Positions 10,455-20,260 of a stretch of 64,000 bases of DNA are shown in pieces (the first letter of the stretch is position 1; each line of letters starts with the position of its first letter). The stretch lies in contig JBAOKB010000113.1 in the NCBI GenBank assembly GCA_037044905.1, forward strand, positions 17,985-81,984. Direction: 5' to 3'. The position numbers were made by a program, and so were the translations under genes. Source of the DNA: Hortaea werneckii. Lineage: Eukaryota > Ascomycota > Dothideomycetes > Mycosphaerellales > Teratosphaeriaceae. The notes beneath the pieces were generated by a model. That model saw only the letters and a program-made list of their open reading frames with translations, was not told the DNA's origin and ran no database searches.

Positions 10455-11264
10455 GTGTCTCATGGCGGTATGTCCGGCAATATACCCGATGATACTGCGC
10501 TACTAACGCTTGAACAGCCCGCCTTCTTCTTTACCGTGGGAGTCATGGTACCTGATCCTCACCGAACCCCAAGAGTAACCAGCGGAACAACTGGAGGTCG
10601 ATGGATGCCTCCCAAAGCCATGGGCGGAAACATCAGGGGTACGGTAATGAACTTCAAACATGACGGGAGAAGAACCACTACAGTATCTGCGCTGCCGTCA
10701 ACGGTCCGCGAGTATAAGTGCTATTCGGTCTATCATGATCACGCTTATCTGTGGACGGTAGACTACGATGCTACCGCTGAAAGAGTTGGTGATGGAAGGG
10801 ATACAACAGCAGCGAATGGTAACGGTAATAGCAACGACAGCAGTGACGAAAGCGACAATAGCAGTGACTCCAGCAGCGATGAAGAAGGGGAAGAGGAACG
10901 TCCCGACTGGTCCACCATGAGCTTTTCCCTCGGAACCTCATATGCCTCCTATGCCGGTCAACGACAGCAGCAACAAAGACTCCATTGCAGACGACGCGAC
11001 CAACTCTGGGCCACACAGCTCTTCACCGACATCTACACGGCCCAGCAAGAAAACCGTAACCCTCAATACGGAGGCCTCAACGGCGAACTGCCTCTCTTGA
11101 TCGCTCTCCTAGCTCTGACAATGCCACCCGAGTATCTCCCTACGTATCTCCCGCAATGTATCGGCCATACCTGGAATGTATACCCTCCGAACACTCTACC
11201 TAGAGGATGTGGCTGTAGGTGTGAACGCTGCGACCTGTCTCTTCTTACTCAGAATTCTTTTTGA
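10455..11264 (+). CDS. Unrecognised open frame, 269 residues
   Basis: A continuous frame starting MSHGGMSGNIPDDT and ending LTQNSF. Visible features are a GTTGGRWMPPKAMGGNI segment, a highly acidic Ser/Asp/Glu-rich linker (around residues 125-150), a Gln-rich patch, and a late Cys cluster CGCRCERCD. I recognise no domain. The start lacks a strong context and there is no signal peptide. It may be a real lineage-specific gene, one exon of a larger gene, or chance; the acidic repeat-like linker of GAC/AGC codons inflates open-frame length. Confidence 0.3.
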   Translation: MSHGGMSGNIPDDTALLTLEQPAFFFTVGVMVPDPHRTPRVTSGTTGGRWMPPKAMGGNIRGTVMNFKHDGRRTTTVSALPSTVREYKCYSVYHDHAYLWTVDYDATAERVGDGRDTTAANGNGNSNDSSDESDNSSDSSSDEEGEEERPDWSTMSFSLGTSYASYAGQRQQQQRLHCRRRDQLWATQLFTDIYTAQQENRNPQYGGLNGELPLLIALLALTMPPEYLPTYLPQCIGHTWNVYPPNTLPRGCGCRCERCDLSLLTQNSF

Positions 11265-12658
11265 CTTGATTTCTGTAGGGATCGATCGCCGTGGCTTGGT
11301 AGTGCGAGTCCTTTATGACCCTGGTACAACGAGCGCCGCTGACTTGCGTGCCTTGGAAATCGGTAGTCTTGGTTGTATTTTTCGCTAGATTCAGTTTCGA
11401 GGTGGATGTCTTGGTAGTCTCTTTCTCAACCTCACGTCTGCAGATTGCTCTTTCGTCTTCAGCCTCCAAACGCAATGATCGGCTTTCTCAACTCGGGTAT
11501 GCAAAGTAGCAGTTATAGCTGCTCGTAGCACTTTCAACAAGACCTGTACCACTCGTTCATCTTGTTCATTCTGATTTTTGAATCCTTACTTAATGCCAAA
11601 ACTTACAAATAGAAGAATAACTCACACGAGAAGTTGTTCCAATCATGTAGTCAATCCTAAGCTGATGACAGTCAAAATGATGCTGCGAAGCGAGAGGAAA
11701 TACAATGAAAGAGACCTGTTCTTTCTCCAACCCATGCAAGCCTCCGCCGCGGCAGCTCTCACAGTAATTCGAGCGATTGCCTTAGCAAAAGACGTAAGTC
11801 AACATGAGAAATGTCTATAGTTCCTGAATTGATCATGTGCTCTGATATTGATACGTCACAGGGCTCTTAATGGGAGTGAAAACAGACATTGAGAACATGA
11901 ACAAGCACGATCCTTTCTTAAACAAGAGCTTCTTCGACAGGCGAAGCAACCCCGGGAGGGAGGGGGGAAATCAGAAAAAGACAGAAAAAGAATCAAGCCC
12001 TCCGCATGGATTTATCTCAATACGCACCCGGCGTAGTCCTCATGAAAAACATGAAGACTTTTCGTCCGACCGTTAAGAAAAGGAAAAGAAGAAGAAAAGA
12101 GCGAAAACGTGCCTCATGGGAACATTTGAAGGTATCCCATTTCGATCTACCACGTCGTTCGATTCTTCTAACAACCTTGGAAGGCAATCTCTCTATGGCC
12201 TTCTACATCACAAGCGGAGCCGTGATAGCTCCCATCCTCTTCACAGCGAAGGAAGAAGCAAGAAAGAAGGTTATGCCTCTTCATTAGTTTTTTTTTTTTT
12301 TTAAAAAAAAAAAACCATCAAGACCGGATCTGCCTATAGACAGTACCGACAAGCGAACCCGCTACATTCTCCTTAACTGTCTAGCCACTACTAACAGAAG
12401 ACAAGAGGAAAACGATTGGAATGTGAGCAGTGGCGAGAAGAAAAGGATGATGATAATAAAATATTGGAAACCCGATGTCGAAGGAAGATAAGTCAACAGA
12501 GCAGCAGAACGAGAAAAATCAACAGGGGGTATATAATAAAACCTACATTCCCAAAACCTCCTCTCTCTCTCCTCCCCTTGCCTTCCCTTAGATCAAAAGT
12601 GCAGACAAAAAAAAAATCCATCACCTCCCCAAAATGCAAAAGAAAAAAAAAAAAAAAC
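11265..12658. other. Intergenic, low-complexity
   Basis: Contains a small basic open frame (12006-12287, 93 residues, with a KKRKRRRKERKR run) without recognisable family, a T15-A12 palindromic tract, and A-rich DNA next to the stop codon of the RA-PH gene. Confidence 0.5.
12288..12314. repeat. T15/A12 palindromic homopolymer tract
   Basis: Fifteen T directly followed by twelve A, forming a perfect 12-base self-complementary arm with no loop. Non-coding; could act as a rigid nucleosome-excluding element or as a bidirectional 3'-end signal. Confidence 0.85.
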
Positions 12659-15388
12659 TCAATACCCCTCCCCAACCCGCTCAACCCGCTCGACCCTCTT
12701 CTCCCGATCAATCACCGGTCCCCCACCTTCACGCCCTTGCTCCCTCTCGACGCGATTCAGCAGACTCCCCGGCACGAACTTGGATTCCTCGTTGAGATTG
12801 AGCATAGGACCACCTGCTCCACCTGCTCCACCTGCTCCACCAGCACCACCATTTTTCCCCATACCCCCCGCCCCGCCTGCACCCGCACCCCCCACCAACC
12901 CCCTCGCGACACCCCCGCGCCATTCGGTACTAGGCGGCACACCCACAACATCCTCGGGAGAAGTCGCACAATCGATTAGTCCCCCCGGACCAATCCGTTC
13001 AGGTCGGAACCCCTTGCCCTTACCCTTCAGGGAATGCTGGGGTGGTTCGTAGGATTCTGGTGTCAGGTCGACGAGGGGTTTGTCCACTATCATTGGGCCG
13101 GGTGGTGCAGCACCACCGGCGCCTGCTGCAGGGGTGGTTGGATGGGGTTTCTGGCGGGAGGAGGCGGAGCGGTGGAGATCGGTTGTGGTTGTTGTGGTGG
13201 GGGGTTCGCCGCCGCCGGCACGTCGGGAGAGGCCTCTTCGCAAATCGCCTCCCCCGGCCGAGTGGTGCGGCGGTTTGGCGGCGCGCGCCGCTGAGGAAGG
13301 GTTGCGGTGTAACCCACCTTCGTCCTGGGAAGCCGCTGGCCGGGGAGGATCATTCAGATGGCTGGGACCGTTCCCGAGTAAAGTTGTTCCAGGGGTGAAA
13401 GGCTTGGTCGTATTCAGCTTGTCCCGCTCCGTCATCTGTTTCTGGCGCTGGGTATACGATCGTCCTAGCAGACCGTCCTGGGCGAAAGCGTCTGAGCCGG
13501 CGCCAGCACCACCGCTGCGAGCAGGACCATCAGCGCTGTTTCGTCTTCGATCGTTAGTGGAGCGGCGACGGGTAAGATTGACGAGGGGTTCGTTGTCAGC
13601 GAGCTGCTCTTTCCCGGGTACAGGTTTAGTGACGGACTTCTTCGCATTACTGGGGTTTCTCCCGAGTCCTCCAGCGGCTTTCGCGCCCGAGGAGGAGGAA
13701 GAGGGTGGCAAGGCGGGATTCTCATGGGAGGTTCGGGAAGTCTGCGGACGCTTGGGTTCGGAGGGGAAATCGGGGTCTATGAGGGGTTTGTATGAGCCTA
13801 GCTGGTAGTGGGAGTCGAAGGAGTCTCCGGTCTTGTGTGCGGTGGTGGTTGGAAGGTCTCGGGTGTCGTTGCGGAGAGGAGCACGCAGGCCACCGGAGCT
13901 CACCGTATCTGTTGGGCGAGGTTGGGCTTTGCCACCTTCACCCATAACATTGACAAGGTACCAGCTGCGCCACTCCTGGAGAGCGGAGTAGAAGGCGTCC
14001 GACGTTGCCTGATCGCCAGTGCAGAAGAAATGGACAAAGTTAAGATGAGACTCGAACATCATGCTTTTCTGCTGGCTTTTGACAGCAAAGCAGTATCGCT
14101 TCGGGGGCTTGATGACCTTCTTCAACTTCGTCTGCGTCGGGGTGTAAATATCGAAATCGCTGAGATGCGCTATATTCTCCTGAGAGTGAGGTTTGTCCGG
14201 ATCCTTCTGCTGGGTGAGCTGGCCGGAAGGATGGAGCACAATGTAGCGTTTCTCCCATTTGCCGGGCTTTTGACTGTACGATAGTGACCAGCTCTGTTGT
14301 TCTTCAGGCTTGGCTGACGGGACACCTGCGAGGCTCAGTTCAACCTCGGAAGTCCCAGTCCCGGGATCGACAAGGAGGAGACTGTTTTCGCGATCGTTGT
14401 CCCAGCTGTTAAGCACATCGCGAATACGTTCATATCGCCTCAATGGTCGCTGAACGCCCACGGTTCGGAAATATTCCAATAGCACTACACTCTTGACGTT
14501 CATTGGTGAGGAGAAAATTGTTGCAGCGCTCTTGATAATATCAATCGGAGTCGTTAGCTGCGTCACGGGAAATGAACGTTCGTGTCCATCGAAACGGACA
14601 ATGACGTGTCTGTCGCTGGCATTGACAGCCGATTCTGGTATATCCGTAGCAGGGACCACGCCACCACCACCAGCTTTGATGGTTCGCGGTCCATTATTCA
14701 CTCGGGATGGTCGGGCGATGGGCGTCTTTTCTGAGGTTGGCACCGTTTGATCCCTCTTGCGCTTGAACAAGCCAAAGCAACCACCTCTATCGTCGTCGAT
14801 GTCATCGTAGAGAGGCAGTTCGCTCACGCTTTTCGTAGCCTTGATCTGACCCGATAGCGGAGGGCCGTCGCTTCTAATCCGCTGCGGGGGAGTCTGGACT
14901 GGCTCGGCCCTCATGGGCGGAAAGAGCTCACCCGATGGAGTTTGCGTGAGGGTGTCTGGGTGCGAGGATGTTGCTTGGGGAGGACTTTGTGAATGCTTGA
15001 CGCTACGACCATTGAGCTGTGCCTGCTCAGGCTTTGATGCCGGCTGACCATACCCATCTTCGCGTAAAGGTATCTCTGTTGCACCGGGTTGCGCCGCTGG
15101 ACTGTCGTGACGCTGTCTGCCTTTTCGAGAAGCATATCGAGCAGGGCTGCTTCGTGATGGGGATTCGGTTTGGGTGTGGGCAGTAGTCGGTCGTGCAGAG
15201 CCTATGCCGCCTTCTGGTGGATTCTTCCTGTGGTACCGGGACCGGCTTCTTGCAATGCCTTCGTCTGCATGTCCCGCTTGAGGAAGGTCGGGGACAGGAG
15301 GTTCTGTTTCTTCTGTGTGTTGCTTTGCCTTGCGCTGCGATCGATACCGCGACACCTTTGGGGGCGGCGAGGTTGAAGTGTCTCCCAT
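12659..15388 (-). CDS. RA-PH domain adaptor protein
   Basis: Uninterrupted frame of 909 residues starting MGDTSTSPPPKVS. Residues 1-250 are disordered, basic and Ser/Pro-rich (proline motifs could bind SH3 domains). Residues about 258-345 look like a Ras-association (ubiquitin-like) domain (DRHVIVRFDGHERSFPVTQL onward, with LLEYFRTVGVQRPLRRYERI). Residues about 360-485 look like a PH domain (WSLSYSQKPGKWEKRYIVLH, ending in LQEWRSWYLVN). The C-terminal 400 residues are low-complexity, with Gly/Ala/Pro runs and two in-register RVERVERV repeats near the end. The RA-PH tandem resembles the Grb7/MRL adaptor arrangement of animals, linking a small GTPase to membranes; that parallel is an inference. 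Divergent from the GT25 gene. Confidence 0.9.
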   Translation of the reverse strand: MGDTSTSPPPKVSRYRSQRKAKQHTEETEPPVPDLPQAGHADEGIARSRSRYHRKNPPEGGIGSARPTTAHTQTESPSRSSPARYASRKGRQRHDSPAAQPGATEIPLREDGYGQPASKPEQAQLNGRSVKHSQSPPQATSSHPDTLTQTPSGELFPPMRAEPVQTPPQRIRSDGPPLSGQIKATKSVSELPLYDDIDDDRGGCFGLFKRKRDQTVPTSEKTPIARPSRVNNGPRTIKAGGGGVVPATDIPESAVNASDRHVIVRFDGHERSFPVTQLTTPIDIIKSAATIFSSPMNVKSVVLLEYFRTVGVQRPLRRYERIRDVLNSWDNDRENSLLLVDPGTGTSEVELSLAGVPSAKPEEQQSWSLSYSQKPGKWEKRYIVLHPSGQLTQQKDPDKPHSQENIAHLSDFDIYTPTQTKLKKVIKPPKRYCFAVKSQQKSMMFESHLNFVHFFCTGDQATSDAFYSALQEWRSWYLVNVMGEGGKAQPRPTDTVSSGGLRAPLRNDTRDLPTTTAHKTGDSFDSHYQLGSYKPLIDPDFPSEPKRPQTSRTSHENPALPPSSSSSGAKAAGGLGRNPSNAKKSVTKPVPGKEQLADNEPLVNLTRRRSTNDRRRNSADGPARSGGAGAGSDAFAQDGLLGRSYTQRQKQMTERDKLNTTKPFTPGTTLLGNGPSHLNDPPRPAASQDEGGLHRNPSSAARAAKPPHHSAGGGDLRRGLSRRAGGGEPPTTTTTTDLHRSASSRQKPHPTTPAAGAGGAAPPGPMIVDKPLVDLTPESYEPPQHSLKGKGKGFRPERIGPGGLIDCATSPEDVVGVPPSTEWRGGVARGLVGGAGAGGAGGMGKNGGAGGAGGAGGAGGPMLNLNEESKFVPGSLLNRVEREQGREGGGPVIDREKRVERVERVGEGY

Positions 15389-16281
15389 GCTATGACTTCA
15401 ACCGTGTCCCAGGGTGCGCGTCGCGTGATCTTAGCGTCTGCTGTATAGATGATGCGCCGGCTAATCCAGCGCCGTGACCAACTTCTCACTCGGGGTTACT
15501 GTGCAACTGCCACTGACATTACAGTCTGGCGGCCGGGGTCTATTGTACTCCGGGTTCTTGGTGGAAGGGTGGGCACAGTCCTGTGCTTGGTGATCTGGTG
15601 ATGGTGGACGGGAGAGGACAGGTCAGTGACCAGGAGGAATGAGAATGATTCGGGACGTATTGTTTCATATGCGTGGGGTCGGTTGCATTTGGGATGCTCT
15701 AACAGGGGCCAGACTACCGATCCATCATAACAAGCGACTACAAGTACGGAGCGAAGACCCAAACAATTCCAGTCGCAAACAGACTTCGATTAGTTTGTGG
15801 AGCCGCGCCTCAGGGTCGCGACTTTCGACATGGATCACCTGGATTACAGGTACAACTGGGTATTTGGTGGCACGCGACTGCTCCACCATCCAACACGGCA
15901 CCGCCCGCCCGTCTCTCCCCTTGGCCCAGGTTATCGTTCTCACCGCGTTGCCCGGCCTGCCAAGGAAGGTTACACGAGCCAGTCCTGGGGCGTACCAGCG
16001 CTCTTCCACCTGCAGAGACGCGTCGGATACGCGCAGTCGTCCATCGACCGTCACATCCGGAAAGACACTGGCTCGCTGGCTGTGTCGAGAAGACGCGATG
16101 CGACAGCGCTGAGTCGGCCACACCGTCATCCGACACATATTGATCGCCGGCAATAATGGGGACCAACTGGTCTTGGCGCTAGCATCGGCGCGATGGGATG
16201 GGAACGGGAGGCAGTGGGCAAAACGAGTCCGTCCATACTATGCTATGTACCATACATACAACCCCCCGACCTAGGCCTGGT
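15389..16281. promoter_or_regulatory. Divergent intergenic region, RA-PH gene / GT25 gene
   Basis: About 890 bp between two opposite start codons. It includes a GC-rich stretch (about 15640-16160) that stays open in several frames on both strands, up to 157 residues on plus and 142 on minus, without recognisable domains. I treat it as promoter and leader sequence. Confidence 0.45.
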
Positions 16282-17588
16282 ATGGAAAGAAGGCGGCAGC
16301 GGCTACTCTTGGCCGTCATCTTCCTGGGCATTTGTTTCCTGCTGTATAGAAGCTCGGATGGATACGAGACCCTACGCCAGCGGACGCGGGGTGGCTCCAT
16401 ATCCAATGCAGCCCAAGACGTCGATCTAAGGGGACTGGAACCGGCGAACGCAACTCTAGGGGTAAGTACCTAGGGAGTAACAGAGCAAAGGACATGGCCT
16501 GCGCAAGCAGCATCATCACGACAGATCCAGAGCCCCATCATCCAACCACCAATGCTGACTTCGCGACTGACTAGTTCGGCGCCGTGGTTGCCGTCTCACG
16601 AGCCGGCTCACCTCGACGCGAGAGCCTACTGCTGGCGAGCAACATCACCGAGATCGACATCACCATCCCCACCCAACCCAAGTGGACAGACAAAGATGTG
16701 AAGAACCTACGCGCGAAGAAGGACAGCACCATCACCAAGGGGTCGGCCCTAGCCTGGCTCGGACATCTCAATGCCTTGCGATGGTTCCTCTCCACCGACC
16801 TCGAGACGGTCATGATCATGGAAGACGATGTAGACTGGGACATCCACCTACGAACATTCCAGATCCCGGCCGCAGCAGCCGCCGTCCGGAAACTCGTCAG
16901 CGAGCAAACCCAGCCCGCAGGCGCCACAAAATACAAACCCCAGCAGAACAACTACTGGGGCAACTCCAGCACCTGGGACATCCTCTACCTCGGCCACTGC
17001 GGCGACATCTTCAAGCCGGCCTCCTGGAACTCCCGCGTCCCGCGCGCCATGTACACGGACCCGTACCTGCCGCCCCGCACGGAGATGCACCCCTACACCT
17101 CCAAATTCCTCGAGAGCATCGACGTCCCCGAAGACCGCCGCATGATCCACCAATCCATCTTCCCGCTCTGCACCTTCGGCTTCGCTCTAACCCGTGAAGC
17201 CGCCTGGCGTCTCCTCCACGAGGTCGCGAGCCGCGAAGCCGACGGCGGCACCATGGCCTACGACGTCCGCGTGCTCGAAGCATGTCGAGACCTAGGCTTC
17301 CGATGCTGGTCCGCGAACCCAGAGCTCTTCCACCACATGGACGCGGAGTCAGAGATCGCGGTCGCGAACTTGGACGCACCGGAGTCGGAGAAAGCGGGGG
17401 CGGATCAGAGTGGGAGGTTGAAGCCGCTGCGGGTGGGCAGCGCGCCGAATATCGCGTGCGGGGCCCGGAGTAGTAATTTCTTCACGCAGGACCCCGGGAC
17501 GTTGGAGTTCCTCAAGCAGAAAGTGGGGAGGGAGGGGAAGTGTTTGAGGGATCCGATGGAGGAGGAGATGAGGAGGCGGCCTGTATAA
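16282..17588 (+). CDS. Glycosyltransferase family 25-like type II membrane protein
   Basis: Two exons, 16282-16461 and 16575-17588, with a 113-nt phase-0 intron (GTAAGT...CTAG); 397 residues. The N-terminus MERRRQRLLLAVIFLG followed by ICFLLY is a short basic tail plus one membrane anchor, as in Golgi glycosyltransferases. The lumenal part has FGAVVAVSRAGSPRRESLLL, the HLNALRWFL segment, an acidic EDDVDW motif (about residues 143-148; the metal/sugar-nucleotide acidic motif of GT25), then WDILYLGHCGD and a later TFGFALTREAAWRLL. GT25 enzymes transfer galactose or glucose; the acceptor cannot be deduced. In-frame ATGs at 16198 and 16240 would lengthen the cytosolic tail, but 16282 gives the best anchor topology. 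A 30-base G run follows 16 nt after the stop. Confidence 0.85.
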
Positions 17589-17602
17589 GCCATTTTTTCG
17601 AA

Positions 17603-17604
<2 letters not shown>

Positions 17605-17635
<31 letters not shown>

Positions 17636-17667
17636 GGGGGAAAGGAAAAAAAAAAAAAAAAAAAAAA
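17605..17667. repeat. G30 then A22 homopolymers in the 3' flank of the GT25 gene
   Basis: A run of 30 G (17605-17634), a short T/G/A spacer, then 22 A (17646-17667). It starts 16 nt after the stop codon, so it should be in the 3' untranslated region if the transcript extends that far. Confidence 0.9.
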
Positions 17668-17978
17668 CCTTTCAAATTCGCCTCATTTGCTCTTTTTTCA
17701 TCTTTTGTCACCGTGGAGTAAGTGTCCTTCTTTTACACCGTCATCACACGCACCCACCTTTCATCTTGTTCAGCCCGAGAGGAAGTCTAGCTTTCCTCTC
17801 CTCCACAACGTAACGGACCGGCTCAAATAAATCAGCACCACCTATTCTCTCACACGCAAAACTTCGACTCCGTACATCCAGCAACGTCCCAATCCTAGCG
17901 CTCGTCGGGGCAAGACAGGGTGCACATCGCCTCTTAAGAGAAGGAAGAGGGAGAAAAATCTTAAGCAGTCCCACAAAA

Positions 17979-18045
17979 GGCCATGTGGCCGGTGGCTCCT
18001 TCGGCTTGATCACTGAGCTTCCGTATCTGGAAACGGGTGGGTTGA
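17979..18045. repeat. Dispersed repeat, copy A (diverged)
   Basis: Begins with the shared 15-mer GGCCATGTGGCCGGT, followed by a partly conserved CTTGAT...CTG segment. The most diverged of three direct copies. Confidence 0.65.
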
Positions 18046-18286
18046 CGGTCAAAGTATCCATTATTGGTTAAAGGAAGGAAGAATGGATGGAAGGAAGGAA
18101 GGGGCGAGGGTTTAGGGCAAAGAGGAGACTTCCACGGTCACGCCAGGAGGTGTTGAGGCTATGTGATTGGTCGGTGGGACTGCTTATTCGAGTGGACGTT
18201 TTGGTGTGGGAGGGATGTTGAGGAAGTGTTCCTTAGAGGAGTAGGGAGGGGTGAGGCAGGGGTCTTCCCATGCGATCGGCTGGTAT

Positions 18287-18355
18287 GGCCATGTGGCCGG
18301 TGTGGTTCGCTCGCTTGATTGACTTCTGCAAATGGGAAAAAGGCTGATGAAGGAA
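18287..18355. repeat. Dispersed repeat, copy B
   Basis: Same 15-mer start as copy A, then CGCTTGATTGACTTCTGCA shared exactly with copy C, then a GGGAAAAAGGCTGA segment close to copy C. Confidence 0.8.
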
Positions 18356-18401
18356 CATCCCCGACCAGCCACCTGGATGCGGAGTGTCGACCAGCTACTA
18401 A

Positions 18402-18475
18402 GGCCATGTGGCCGGTCGTACGGCTCGCTTGATTGACTTCTGCATACAGAAAAGGGCTGACGAATCCGTTCCTCC
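18402..18475. repeat. Dispersed repeat, copy C
   Basis: Direct repeat of copy B, starting 115 bp after it. Shares the GGCCATGTGGCCGGT start, the CGCTTGATTGACTTCTGCA block and a GAAAAGGGCTGACGAA tail. Confidence 0.8.
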
Positions 18476-19610
18476 TCCTTCGGTTCGTCTGGAATGGCGA
18501 AGCAGTGTCCTTTCCTATTCCTTGCCCCTCACAAGTGAGCCTGCGAGCCAAACCCCGCCGCACGTGGCAGCCGCCACCACCATACTTCTTCCACGCGAGC
18601 TCGTCACACATAGCTCCAAGGCACTTGGCTCGATAGGATGGAGATACGTGGGCTTGGGTAGCTCAGTAGCGCGAGGCTAGAAGAGTCTCTACGAATCCCC
18701 ATCGTGTCCTCCCAGGTCCACACATCCCACTCCTGTCATTCGCGAAGGGAAGCCAGACAAGCAGTCCGCGGCGGTGGGCGTATTGCTCCTCTTTGTTCAC
18801 CACGCGAGCCGTGACACCCGTCGGTCGCCGATCAGTCTCGTTTTCACCAGCGCCCTTCGATAGCGCAGAAGCCCCCTTTTGCAACGCATAATCCTTAGCG
18901 CTAGAATCTCACGCACCCTTCGCTTCTTTCCCACGTGGGATCGGTGAGACATGCAGAAACCTTCGTTCATGGGGGCGGATGTATCGACGATCGTCCTACC
19001 GGCTCTTGCCTGGTGTGCATACAAAGCCAGTCCCAGCGGAAGACGAAAGGGCGCGCTAGAGTGGAGTAGCTAGTTTAGTCGGAGGTAGCACCATGGAGCG
19101 GAGAAGTTGAGGCTGGTGGGGATCGACGAGGAGGCTTGGGAGGTATATCAGCAGAAGACGGCGAGAGGAGAGAGAGGACGAAGAAGAGAAAAGGACCCTT
19201 TCCTGGATGATCAATGTCATGAGTCTGTCATCTACAGAGTTGCGAACACTCGTCATCGTTCGACTTTTCTCATCAATGGGACTTGATGAGTGAGAAACGA
19301 AAGTGGCGAGGAGCAACAGTGCGAATCGAAGGTGAGGGGGGCCGACAGCAGGTTCCTGCTGCTACGGCACACAGCATCTGATCGAACAAAGAAAAGCATT
19401 CGGCCCTAGTGAAGTGGCTTGAAAACCACGTTTTGTGGCTTGAGCGAGTTTGGGAAAGGGGGCTTGGCGCTAGGTTCGGTTTAGTAGAATGAGTAGGCGT
19501 ACTGAGGAAGAGCGAAGACAACAGGAGAGGGGCGTGGAGGGGAGCCACGGTATTGCGTGTTTTTGCGATCGCGAGATCGTGTTGTGGACGGGGGAGGGGA
19601 CGGGGAGAGG

Positions 19611-19617
19611 TATATAA
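19611..19617 (+). promoter_or_regulatory. TATA box (TATATAA)
   Basis: A canonical TATATAAGG element followed by CA-rich, A-tract-containing sequence typical of fungal 5' leaders. The first good start codon downstream is at 20006, implying a leader of roughly 360 nt. Confidence 0.55.
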
Positions 19618-20005
19618 GGACTGGTCGTCCCAGTGTCGAGCTACTGACTGCTTCATCGCATTAGAAGTCGAACGTTGACAGACTAGGCTCGAGACTTTGC
19701 CACTCTCTCAAAGGATTTGAACAAGACTCTCGACTCTATCGGGAGAAACAACCCGACAATTTCACGCCCCCGATCCGACAGATCAAACGCCCACTCGACC
19801 CCACGGGAAACTCATTCCAACTTCCTCAACAAACCATACAGAACAATCCTTAAGTGACTACCAGCCCTGTTAAATCCCAACCAGACACGAAAGCAATTCG
19901 GACGCTCCCTCAGCATCCATCAATCAAGAAACAAGGGAACCCCTCCTCCTTCCCACATCAACTTGCGACCCAAACCAAGAAACGAACAAAAATCCATCAA
20001 CAAAA

Positions 20006-20260
20006 ATGCCATCCCTCCTCATCCAACTCCCCCAAGACACACCCAGCTCGCACCTCTTCCGCATGAACCTCCAAGAAAAACTGCGGGAATTGGGGGGAAG
20101 TGTCCGGGTTCTGGAAAGCTCACCCAATGAAGACGATCACGATTCGTCGTGTGATTCGCCAGCGTCACCGATGTCTACTTCTAGTGGCAAGTCGTCGACG
20201 ATCAAGTCGGCGGAGGTGAAGTCCGGGAGGTGTTTTTCTTCGGGTTCGGGGTCGGGATAG
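20006..20260 (+). CDS. Small serine-rich hypothetical protein, 84 residues
   Basis: Frame starts in an excellent context (AACAAAAATGCC) and reads MPSLLIQLPQDTPSSHLFRM, then NLQEKLRELGGSVRVLE, then an acidic DEDDH-like patch (NEDDHDSSCDS) and a Ser/Gly-rich tail ending SGSGSG. No signal peptide or membrane segment. No family recognised. Support comes from the start context, the upstream TATA box and the leader composition, not from homology. Ser/Gly tail and acidic patch suggest a disordered protein. Confidence 0.5.
   Translation: MPSLLIQLPQDTPSSHLFRMNLQEKLRELGGSVRVLESSPNEDDHDSSCDSPASPMSTSSGKSSTIKSAEVKSGRCFSSGSGSG

Larger units (their letters stand above)
17668..20005. other. Long non-coding stretch upstream of small serine-rich gene
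   Basis: No convincing coding frame. Holds the three-copy dispersed repeat, a TATA box at 19611, and a long CA-rich presumed 5' leader from about 19640 to 20005. Confidence 0.55.

Noticed and set aside
16682..17197. 171-residue Arg/Pro-rich frame on the plus strand
   Set aside because: Out-of-frame reading of the GT25 exon.
18650..18712. tRNA-like sequence (TAGCTCAGTAG followed by ACGAATCC)
   Set aside because: The A-box-like and B-box-like parts are too close together, and no acceptor or anticodon stem can be paired.
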